This document shows, piece by piece, positions 50,247 through 60,673 of a stretch of 64,000 nucleotides of DNA. This DNA is from Argopecten irradians (Eukaryota > Mollusca > Bivalvia > Pectinida > Pectinidae): assembly GCF_041381155.1 (NCBI RefSeq), contig NC_091142.1, forward strand, positions 25,708,264-25,772,263, written 5' to 3'. Numbering within the stretch: the first letter of the stretch is position 1; the number at the start of each line of letters is the position of its first letter. The notes beneath the pieces were generated by a model. The model worked only from the letters and a program-made list of their open reading frames with translations, was not told where the DNA came from and did not search any database. A program made the translations under genes and the position numbers.

Positions 50247-51842
50247 AAACTTTTTTTTCGTTTCCTGTCCAATGACTGATATTTTTTCATACATAGTATG
50301 TTGTTTTTACATCCGTGAAAAAAGTACATGTCCAATGTACATGTAGCAAATGTTATAGTAAACGAGTTGTTTAATTTTTTACACCCGCTTTGTCAAAATG
50401 ATACCATGGGCCTTGTGCTTTGCCAATGATTGTATCATTGCAGCTTTGGAGTAATAATCGACATTAACAACACTGTAAAATGTACAGTATAGTTAAAAGA
50501 TATATTTTTAATTCCGTCTAAAACAAATCTTACCGCGATGTAGCCCTCACTTGTATACCGCAATGTAGTCCACACTCGGAACGCCTCGGGTGTAAGTGTC
50601 GTACATTCATCCGATGATCTAACATTGTGAACGTGTTGAACAGTTTTTTTACATAGCAACCTTTATTCATGTTCATCCAATTTTTAAAATACAAATCAAA
50701 TCATTAAAAGTACAATCGCAACTCCTCGGATGTAATTGCCGTTATCTTTTACCTCCGAGGAGTTCCGATTGACAAGAATATATACATACACTATAAGCTA
50801 GCACAGGCGTCTGGTTTTGGAAAAAATACAATAACCTACTCCTACTATATAGTAGCGAAGGCTATTTTTTTTAATTATCAGAAGTAGATCCCTGTTGCAA
50901 TAGCGACGGAATCGATGTCATCGATGTAGCCTTGCACAAGTCCCCAAATGCCTCAAATGACTTGAACGTTTCAAGAAAAATTCTAATGAAAATCTGAAGT
51001 AAAAATGAGTTATCTATTTTCTAGTTTACAAAATAAATACATCTAAATACACTTTTTTCTTTCCCTATGCATTATGTAGCTACACGTATAATCCTTAGCT
51101 ACATGTATAATGACAATTTTAAGACACATGCTCATGATCTCGTAGATCAATCAACAGTTGTAGACCTACTACATCATGAACCGCTGGTCAACTAATATTG
51201 ATCATATGTATTTAGAGCATTAGTCTTCAGAACTATTAAAATTAAAAGGTGGTGTTCAAGCTAATGTTAAAAATCCCATAGAAACTGCCCACAGCCCAAT
51301 TTTCTTGAAACTTTGCATATTGAAAGTACTACTAGTTGTCCCTTTAAAATGACACTTCTTTATTCTTTTGTGATTTTAAAAAGGCCCAAATGGCCTGAAT
51401 TCTTTATAGTCACTTTCATTAAAACTACCTGCACAAACATGCCAAAAAAGGTTAGCCTTTGTTAAATATTCTACATTTTTTTTTTATTCATAAATCATTT
51501 GAGTAGATCGTATACTTTATTTTTAACGGATTTTTAACGGAAAATTTTGTTTGAAATAATATTTTTTACGAAAAAGTAATACTTTTTGCGAAAAACGAAA
51601 ACGGAACATTGCTCTTTATCTTATTTCACCCTGTTACTGGTTTTGTCCACAATTTTACACCCCCCCCTATTTAAAAATACTCCCATGACATTTTCTGTCT
51701 ATGTGTAAATTAGGTTCAAAATTAAAATCCGGGGAAACTGTTTTGAGTGACTTAAAAATAGAGACTACATGTAGCAACGACCACTTCTTTGTAAGTATAC
51801 CTAGTTATACAGTTCTTGTTTATGATTCCAGAGTCCGATATA

Positions 51843-52350
51843 CGTGAAAATCAGTGTACAGTAATAATTTTAGATGCTATATATCATGGTAACACCTTTT
51901 AAAATATTGTTTGCCATGGTAACAAAACGGAGGCCTCTGATTGGCTGAAATTTAAATGATGTCAGAATTAAGTGAAAATTGGTATATAGATGTAACGAGG
52001 TATGCTGAATAACATGGTAACACTTTCAAACAGATGGGTTGCCATGGAAACAAAATGGAGGCCTCTGATTGGTTGAAATTTAGATATTTTCAGATTTAAG
52101 TGAAAATTGGTATATATGGGTTATGAAATATGCTGAATAACATGGAATCCCTTTTTAAAATATTTTTTGCCATGGAAACAAAATGGAAGTCTCTGATTGG
52201 TTGAAATTTATATATTATTACAGAGTAGATATTAGTGAAAATTGGTACATATGGGTTATGGGGTATGCCGAATGAGATAGTAACAGTTTTAAATACATTG
52301 TTGCCATTGTTTCGAAATAAAAGCCGTCGATTGCTCAAAATTAATATTGT
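51843..52350. repeat. 128-134 bp tandem repeat, four units
   Basis: Units start near 51843, 51971, 52099 and 52233 with GTGAAAAT-GGTATAT. Each carries TTGCCATGGAAACAAAATGG-type sequence and three carry CTCTGATTGG, an inverse CCAAT box. It is inside the candidate 4.85-kb element. Confidence 0.9.
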
Positions 52351-52680
52351 AGTCTTTGTGGTGCTGGTATTATTTTTAAATAATACATATTTTATTTGAA
52401 AATCAAATGTAACTCTGTTTCCGTCTTTAATCATTTTTAATTCAATTTAAGATGGTTTCTATCTACATAAGAGAGATGGATAATCTTAATTTGTATCTTT
52501 TGAGTTTAAGATGCTGACGAAAATACATTTCCTCCCAATAATTATTTATTTCTTACCAATAATTATTTGATTTCTGATAAGAAAAGAGAAACTATTTGTT
52601 TCACCCAAGAGCATATCTAGTTGTTAGGCTTTTTTATACTGTTAAGGAAGATGCATGAATAGAAATGCAATAATTTTAAA

Positions 52681-53197
52681 TTTGTTTGTTTGTTTGTTTG
52701 ATTAATTAACGTCCTATTAACAGCCAGGGTCATGTAAGGACGGCCTCCCTTGTATGCGGTGTGTCGTGTGTATGTTGTGCGAGGTACGTGTTTTGGGAGA
52801 CTGCGGTATATTCATGTAGTGTCTTCTTGTATAGTGGAACTTTTGCCCTTTTTATAGTGCTATATCACTGAAGCATGCCGCCGAAGATACCAAGCAACAC
52901 ACCCCACCCGGTCACATTATACTGACAACGTTCGAACCAGTCGTCCCACTCCCTGTATGCTGAGCGCTAAGCAGGAGCAGAAACTACCACTTTTATAGAC
53001 TTTGGTGTGTCACGGCCAGGGGAAAGAACCCAGAGCCTTCCTCACAGGGGCGAACGCTCAACTCATGGCCAAAAGTGAGGTGGGACACATTAGGATCGGT
53101 TAGGAAGAAGAGAAAAGATAAGATCCTAAATTTAGTCGCCTTTTACGATCATGCAATAGGGGCAGCAGGTACAATTCTAACGCCCTACCTGCAGGGC
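52681..53197 (-). mobile_element. 517-bp retroposon, second copy
   Basis: Same family as 41485-42013: minus-strand start GCCCTGCAGGTAGGGCG, internal ACTGGTTCGAACGTTG B-box-like motif, tail CATGACCCTGGCTGTTAATA then (CAAA)n. I could not find a clear target duplication. Confidence 0.9.
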
Positions 53198-54463
53198 CTA
53201 TATAGTACAGATGTTAGTTAACAAAAAATTCTATCTCTAACTGTTGTTTTATTATGGTGTTTATGATCAATTTAAAATTTATGGTCAACTAGGGCAAATA
53301 TTGATATTTTAGAAAATTCCCCTCGCTACATTTCAGCCTATGAAATTCTATTTTCCCGGATTTCATTTTTTTTTGAAAAAGTATCTGTTATAAGATTATA
53401 AATATGGCATGTTTTTAAAATGGTTTTAAAGTGTGGACAAAAGCGATAACATGCCAAATATTTCGAGCAAACCCAATATCCTCAATTTTTATCCTGACAA
53501 AAATTTCAGATTTTTTTGCTTCAAAATCAATTTGTCTTAAAAATAATTCTTAAATATCATAATAAATGGATATGAAATAAAGAATGAAGTATCTTTTATT
53601 AACACAAATAATTAAAAAATAAAATTATGTTCAAAATATGGACACAAGGGGTCCCCTTGCCACATACCCAAAGTAATTTTAGAAAACATCATTTTAGGCC
53701 CTTTATGCCTTTTTAAAAAATACAAAATAAATAAAAAGCACATAAAAGTAGTTATGTACCTAGACCTTAACACTGCAAAATTTGAAAAAAATCGGCGCGT
53801 GGGCGGATTTTGTAACCCCACCTTTAAACAGACGGAATCCATATTAGTGGTTTTGCTTTTCTTCACAATCAGCTACATGTAGATGTATATATAATCGTAG
53901 ACCTACATGTATCATCATACGATATTGAATTCGAAGCTGTGTATTATTCTATCATGAGGCTAGTATGAGGTTCACTATTTAGGATTTTTTGTTAAAAAAA
54001 ACCCACTGCAGGTCTTCAGTAACATTGATAAAACTAATATTTTATATGTAATTAGTAGGGTTATTTGAACTGACGGAGTATTTTTACATTTGCCGCATAA
54101 ATATGTTTTATGTCTGATTATAAACATCCGATTTACACATGTTCTCAAAGTTCGTTTTACATGTGGTGGAAAACAAACGTTTAACGAATGTCTTTGGTGG
54201 AAAACAAACGTTTAACGAATGTCTTTTATTCAAACGTACGTTTTACGCATGGTGGTCAAAACGTACATAAAACGCATGGTTTAAACATATGTGTAGCGCA
54301 TGTTCATGTAAAACATGCGTTGCACTTTTTGCTGTGTATGGTTTAATTGCGGAGAGTTTCATTTGATTATTTTTTACTTTTCAAATTACTTGTATAGCTA
54401 AATTGAAACTTGTAAAAGTCAAAATATTTACAAATTAAAATATCTTTTTTTTCTTTTTTAAAG

Positions 54464-55318
54464 GAAATGAGAGAAGATTTGGGTGATCAGCCCACGTCTT
54501 TTTTTAAAACTGCTTTGACGTTTGAGGATTATAAAGGTGGATCTCCTCAAAATTCACGCGATGCAAGCAAACCGGACAAACCGGATAAACCGGAACCAGA
54601 ACGTTATGGTCCTAATGGATCAAAAAAGCATACGGATTTGGGAACAGAAACCAAAAACCTTCCAGCCCTAAAATCAGATGTTTCAGACCAAAATGCACAT
54701 ACGATGCTGAATAAAATGACTGCCCATATCCGCGTCCAATCGCCAGCGTTAGTAAGTGCTTTAAAATCGGATGTAAAACCTGAAAGCGAGAAATTGTACC
54801 GGGGGCCTCAAACCAATAAATTGCTGTCGGTTTTTGGCCGAGAAAAATCGACATCCTCACAAGATGGCGACAGTAGTGCAGGAAACATGATGCAAATGAT
54901 CAAGCTGAGAAATATCGCCCGAAATGTAAAGCACATACAGCAAGATCGCCAGAAACGACTGGAGAACACGGGCAACGTGACAATATACGACAGATTCAGG
55001 AAATTTGACCACAAAGAAGCAGAGGAAAGCATGCGGTTCGTCCTACAAAGTTCCTTAGAACATGTAGTGTACGAGCCTAAGAGATGTAAAGTCCTATCAC
55101 TACAGCTCAGTGATACGATTAGGAACACTATCAAACGGATGAAGTTTCCCAGGTACAAGTTCGTATCGTTTGTGACAATCGGACAGAAAGGAAATCCGAA
55201 TGTCGTCGTTGCTAGTAGATGTGTATGGAATACGGATGATGATAGCTTTGCTAGTGTCACGTATGAAAACAAGACGCTTTTTGCCAATGCTGTAGTATTC
55301 GCAATGCTTCACGAATAA
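54464..55318 (+). CDS. Tctex1-domain protein (dynein light chain Tctex-type family), main exon
   Basis: After a strong polypyrimidine tract and AAAG acceptor (54463) the frame GAA ATG AGA runs to TAA at 55318. With the MASQ exon the protein has 288 residues; starting at the ATG at 54467 it has 283. The last ~110 residues form a Tctex1/DYNLT domain: LSLQLSDTIRNTIKRMKFPR, YKFVSFVTIGQKGNPNVVVA, SRCVWNTDDDSFASV, TYENKTLFANAVVF. These match the helix-helix-strand pattern and the YKxV-IGQ, ASRC-W and ASV-YEN motifs of TCTEX1D/DYNLT5-type proteins, which bind the dynein intermediate chain or axonemal complexes. The N-terminal 175 residues are low-complexity and charged, with KPDKPDKPEPE. It is longer than the human relatives I recall. 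The whole domain is in one exon. The exact paralogue is uncertain. Confidence 0.9.
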   Translation, partial: EMREDLGDQPTSFFKTALTFEDYKGGSPQNSRDASKPDKPDKPEPERYGPNGSKKHTDLGTETKNLPALKSDVSDQNAHTMLNKMTAHIRVQSPALVSALKSDVKPESEKLYRGPQTNKLLSVFGREKSTSSQDGDSSAGNMMQMIKLRNIARNVKHIQQDRQKRLENTGNVTIYDRFRKFDHKEAEESMRFVLQSSLEHVVYEPKRCKVLSLQLSDTIRNTIKRMKFPRYKFVSFVTIGQKGNPNVVVASRCVWNTDDDSFASVTYENKTLFANAVVFAMLHE

Positions 55319-56435
55319 GATTAATATTGTGATGTTCAGGTAAATACCGATTGTGCATTGCTTTTTCCATTAGCTACAAAGTATGTTCAAGGTATACTTT
55401 CCCGGGCGATGTAATTTTCTGGAGGCGCAAATATGTGTGGTGTATGTTAAGATTCGTCCGACTATAGTATAGATGAACGTGAAGCAGTCTAAGTATTAAG
55501 CAGTCTTGTTAGTAATAATACTCATAAAACGGAGTGTGGAACTTAATATATATGCCCCTTAATTCTTTTCAAATTTGTTAGGCCGATTTTGTTGCATATC
55601 CATTCATGTTGCAGTCTGTTGATTAAGTACATCCTGCACATGTTTACTAAGGTAACCCTAAATTAGAGTCGGCATGTGTCTCACCCATGTAGTGTAAATT
55701 AAAAAAGTACTTTATCAATTAAATTATGATAAATGTAATTGTGTACGTAGATCAATGTAGCAATGTTATATAAGGCAAAACGCTAAATAGGTCACTTCAT
55801 GAGATAACATGGCGAAGCAATCTATTCAAAGACGTCACTAACTAAAACCGGAGTGTCAGGGAAAAATACCATCAACAGAGATATATGTTTATAAACATTA
55901 CAGCACGCCTTATATATAACGAACAAAGTTACAATTGTAGGACGATTTCGTCTATATCGCAGTACAAAAACAACTACAGCACTATACTTATCACAAAATA
56001 TTCTTTTTGTTCATAACAAATTAATTCTTGCGTCCGTTTACATTCTTATTGTATTGAATACGTATTTAGCAAAAGTATGTGGTTGGATCTTTCGAGAGCA
56101 AAATAGAAATAAACTCTGTTTCGTGAACAAATGTGTTTTGAGACTAAAAGCAAAAAAAAAATGTTTACCTGTTTATTTAAAACGGTTATTCCCGCCCGAG
56201 TCGTTTAAGGAAACAAAATAAGTATAACGACATTAGTATATGTTTATTTGTATTCATACAACGAAATATTTGTATTAAGAATTTTTTTCATGTCTCATAG
56301 ATTTGTATCAAAATGCGTTTTACAGTATTTTGCTCAATCGATAAGACCTCAAAATATCGAAATGATGCATTTATTTTAACTTAAATTCTATTAGATTTCA
56401 TAAATAATACAAGCAACAGTTATTGTAACGTATAA

Positions 56436-56630
56436 AATGTCTCGACAAGCCCTCCACCTCTGGGTCGCGAGTTCGAATCCTATTTGTGACAGTTGCCAGG
56501 TACTTATTGCTGGTCGATGGTTTTTCTCCGGGTACTCCGGCTTTCCTCCACGAACAAACCTGGCACGCCCTTACTTGACCCTGGCTGTTAAGAGGACGTT
56601 AAAATAATAAAACTCAATAAACTCACAAAC
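56436..56630 (+). mobile_element. tRNA-derived SINE with LINE-type tail
   Basis: B-box region GGGTCGCGAGTTCGAATCC (56462-56480), central block GGTCGATGGTTTTTCTCCGG and ACTCCGGCTTTCCTCCAC, then tail TTGACCCTGGCTGTTAAGAG GACGTTAA and an A-rich end. The 5' A-box part seems truncated. The tail matches the retroposons at 41.5 and 52.7 kb. Confidence 0.85.
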
Positions 56631-56710
56631 CCCGCGGGTGTCAGAGATCTTTCTTTAATGTTCAGCATTCCTGTACTGCAATGTTAATACTCACTTATTT
56701 ATCGCTAGAC

Positions 56711-56862
56711 TCACAACGTGATGATATGGTAAAACGTATTCTGTCTTTATGTGATAAACACGACTCAACAATCTATTCGAATTCACAAAACGTGATGATA
56801 TGGTAAAACGTGTTCTGTCTTTATGTGATAAACATGACTTAACAATCTATTCGAATTCACAT
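56711..56862. repeat. 74-bp tandem duplication
   Basis: Two units starting TCACAA-ACGTGATGATATG and ending CAATCTATTCGAATTCACA. Confidence 0.92.
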
Positions 56863-56999
56863 GTAGCTGTCCACTTGTCAACACGCCAATCCAGGTGACA
56901 ATAAGGTCACGTTTCGGAGGCTGGAATAGGAAGGAAGTCATGGTATCAAGATGTCCACCGCATAGTTCCATAGTTCCCTATATTTCTTATGTGTTTCTG

Positions 57000-57042
57000 T
57001 TTTTTTTTTTTTTTTTTTTTTTTTGGGGGGGGGGGGGGGGGG
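57000..57042. repeat. Homopolymer junction T25 then G18
   Basis: A run of 25 T is followed directly by 18 G. Exact lengths are unreliable in most assemblies. A similar but imperfect T-to-G tract is at 41-103. Confidence 0.95.
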
Positions 57043-57639
57043 TTGCTAGATTGATTTAGACATCTTTTATTGCGGTACATAGGAGCAATAGAATCTGACA
57101 TACGATGTACAACTAATGTTACGTCCGTTCCCATGAAATGAAGCATTTTAATTACACGAAGATTGCTTTTGCAATTATATCAACCTGTATATAAAATACA
57201 TATGATATGAAAAAAATTGTATGATAGAGCAAGGTGACAAATTTTGTAACCATTATGCTCATATATGAGGTCACACGATTCGCTACATCCTCCGAGTCAT
57301 TATCAAGAAAGTGTACTTAGTTCCTGGATAAATACGACAGAATGGTTTATTCTAATAACCACCTATCAAATCTTTCAATTTATCAAATGTCCATACACTC
57401 CTTTCCTTCGTTTGGCTTCTTCCTCTCAAGACTTTCTGTGGATGTTTGTTACACTTCTCTTTTGTCGGCAGCATCGGAGAGTTCTGTATATAATTATACA
57501 GATAAAACGTAAATACATCAGAGGATGACAGAAAAACAGATAAAGAAGAATAATTGGTGTATTATAGTAGAATAGGGATTTGATATGAGTATCTTCGATT
57601 CGTTTCATATAATCTAATACAAAATAAACACTCATTTAA

Positions 57640-57994
57640 AGATGCTCCACCGCCGACATAGCATACATGTATTCATTATTTGAAGAATAATTGGTGTATT
57701 ATCGTATATATACATGTCTAATTAACACAAAAAGTAAATAAAAATAATATATTTTGCCTTTGGTACATGCGCAATCAGTACTTCATTCCATATAGGATAT
57801 AGTGCCATGGATTTTTTTCGGGATGCAATTAATAATTTTTCATATTTTTAACTTGAAGTAAAATTAGAAGCTCATAGTTTTCAATGTTGGTAATGGTATA
57901 AAGTAAAGAACTTTTGTAACTGAAGAAAAAAACTAAATCGTCTTCTCCTGTTTTTGATAGTGAAAAAATATCATTTGTCGGCGGTGGAGCATCT
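57640..57994. mobile_element. TTAA-flanked MITE, GATGCTCCACCGC family, copy 4
   Basis: The best-preserved copy: both termini read AGATGCTCCACCGCCGACA (inverted) and both flanks are TTAA (57636-57639 and 57995-57998). Confidence 0.95.
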
Positions 57995-59656
57995 TTAAAG
58001 ATACTGTATGTACGAATTTATCTTTCAATAAATTAATTACAATTAAAATGAAATGCGGTAGGTCTTGATCTCGAATCCACACTGATATTTCTTATCTGTT
58101 AACAAGATTAGCTCTAAATCAATGACTGCATTCTACTAATACTCAGTTTGGTTTGCATTGTGTTAAGATTACAATCTCCAAAAAGGAAAAAAGTCGGGTA
58201 CTAAATATCAGTCTTGGTTTCGAGAAGCATATTTAAAATAGACAACGACACAGTTTGCCTGGTTCCATAAAGGAATGGTATCGGACAAAAACGAGATCAT
58301 CGAAGAGTCACGTCTTTTCTAAGTTAGGTGTTTTGTAGTATCATTAACTTTAGGATCAAGGCATATAGGTTGGAGTTCATCCATAATATATTTTATAAAT
58401 AAAACGTTTTACACGAGACCCTCTGTTAGTTTCCGGCCATTTTCACAATAGATATAATGTCTGCCTGAAAAATAGGGTTCACCCGTAACATAACGACCAG
58501 CCTCAAGTTGAAGCTTTTTCAAAGATTTCTACTTCACCGACCGTGTATCCCGTTCTAAAACTCACAACGGTATTCTAATACATTCAGGGGATAAGCCTTA
58601 AATTGTATTACATGTGTGAAAGGGTACAGGTATGAAGGGTTCACTCTATGTTAATAAAGCCCTTCTATACAATTAAAACATTCATTATTTATAAACCAGG
58701 TAGGTAACAAAAGCTGAAAATAGCAACAATGTGGATTCATTCATATTATTCACAACAAGTCATACCAGCAAGGTAAAGTTAATTATGCATATTTTCACTA
58801 GCACATTTATGAGTGCAATCCATTATACCAACGTGTATACCCTGCCTTCGAAAAGTTGTGTTACACATAATTTTTTATTATTATACATAAAATATAGAAC
58901 TGTAAACCCTGTTAATACAGACATCAGTATATATATAATTTATCAACTTATTTATCTAACTCATCAATTCATTTTTGGAGAGTTTTCTCAGCGATAAAGT
59001 GTCAGCAAATTTTAACATATGTTACAGAACCTTTGAAGGCTAGTAGATAAGCCTGGTAAAGTTAAGATAACCACAGTGCAACCTTCAATAAATAATTTTT
59101 CAATTATAAAATGCCTTCCGAGGATGAACAAATTATTAGTCTACCAGGATAACGTTTAAACATGGTATTAAACATTGGATCTAGAAACTGAAAGGGATTT
59201 GTAATATGCAATTTAGTGTTTTCTGGCATATATCTGAAAACTGAGTGACGATTACCCAAGAAACAAAAAATATGTTAAGGTAGCTTAAATATACAGTATA
59301 AAAAACATGGCATATTAGTGTATGATGATTTTTTATGTATCTTAAAACTAGGAAAAAAGAAAAGAGCTGAAAATTAGGATATTGTAAGACATTCGATATA
59401 GGAGATTTATGCGTGTGCTGGTAAACTGAACAACACGTAGGAGTTGATTAACCCCAACAAAGAGTGAATACGTGGATCATGTCAATTGAATGTACAGGAA
59501 TACAACCCCAAGTTTTCATTAACAGCCCTAGCTGGTAGGAGCTTAAAAAATGTATATTGTTCGAGAGTAAATGTGGAATTAATATTTGAAAACAAATGAC
59601 CAAAGATCAGCTACTGTACTTACGATATGGAACAAGCTCACGTAGATGCTGTGCTA

Positions 59657-59831
59657 CAGGGGAAGTAAAATATGATTATAACGAATCTATAGGGACCAAC
59701 GAAATCACTTCGTTATAAACATAATTCGTTATACGCTATTTACAGCCTTAGAAACATTGACGGGAATAAAAATATCTACGCTATAACAATTAATTCGTTG
59801 AAAGCGTGTTTGTTATAAACGTGTTTTACTG
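59657..59831. mobile_element. About 175-bp TA-flanked MITE (pogo/Tc1-like)
   Basis: The left end CAGGGGAAGTAAAATATGAT continues into TATAACGAA, and the right end in reverse is CAGTAAAACACGTTTATAAC. TA lies on both sides (59655-59656 and 59832-59833). CAGTAAAA-type ends with a TA duplication are those of pogo/Tigger-type elements. Non-coding. Confidence 0.65.
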
Positions 59832-60673
59832 TAGTGAATATTCAGCCCAAAAAGAATGTCGAACTCAAATATAGTGTAGGATTCCAAAGAAAGTTTATTA
59901 TCAAAGACGGAATTAAATAATTTCTCACATGGTTCATATATATATACTAATAAGATAATTTAATTGTTTATAAATAAATGTATGAAAACTTGGAATATTT
60001 GCGCCAGCTCTGGTCTAGAGACATACGCAAACTTTTTCATAAAAAGATGACAAAAATAAAATATTTTTTACATTTTCTTTTTTTAACTTGGGCTATAATT
60101 ATTAGTTTGGAATTGAACAACTTTGTTAAGTTCTAGAAAAACGAATCAATGGTGTAAATTTACTCCTTTATAGATATCTTGACGATGATATGGAAAAGGG
60201 TTTGAAAATTTGATTCCTGTACTTTATTTTGCAGATTATACTGAACATTTATATACTGAAATCAACATAGTTTAGAACTGGGTTTGATTGATTTACTAAT
60301 TTAAAATTAGATATAACACCTTCATCGATTTTCTTTGTTTTCCATCATGTGATAATAATCGAATTATGCATAATAACTTGTTAACACAATAATGATTTTA
60401 AGTATTACCTGTCTCCTCGGGAAACAGAATGTCTTTTTACCCACGCACATTAAGCAGTTATACTGTGAAAAACATCTGGACGGTGGTGGTCTTTTTCGTT
60501 TCCATGGTGAAGTGTTAACACCAGCTCCCTTATGGTATATAAACCTGATTACTCTGAATGAAGCATTGTAACTGGCTTGGTTGACCGACTTGGTTCTCAA
60601 TAATGTAAATTTCGTCTTCAATCCATACTAGACGAGAGCAGCTTTGACGATTTCCGATCAGACGACAAACAGA

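Larger units (their letters stand above)
49491..54340. mobile_element. Candidate 4.85-kb element with inverted ends and subterminal repeats
   Basis: The left tip ATACACAGCAAAAATTGCA and right tip, in reverse ATACACAGCAAAAAGTGCA, are inverted. The 200 bp inside each tip are filled with degenerate ACGCATGTAAAAC-like motifs (49500-49700 and 54120-54330), which also resemble inverted pairs. Flanking GGTTTGTTT and GGTTTAATT agree at seven of nine positions, so a decayed 9-bp duplication is possible. No transposase is seen; a tandem array (51843-52350) and a retroposon (52681-53197) are inside. Confidence 0.55.
55319..60673. other. Intergenic region
   Basis: No protein gene is recognised between the Tctex1 gene and the receptor. 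Possible poly(A) signals for the Tctex1 gene are ATTAAA near 55698 and AATAAA near 56108. SINE, tandem, homopolymer and MITE entries follow. Open frames at 58731-58997 and 60364-60621 show no recognisable domain. Confidence 0.5.

Noticed and set aside
53612-53866. Minus-strand frame of 84 codons
   Set aside because: AT-rich, no motif, within a region of repeats; no support as a gene.
54808-55287. Minus-strand open frame of 159 codons
   Set aside because: It is antisense to the Tctex1-domain exon, whose protein has clear family motifs; the minus frame has none.
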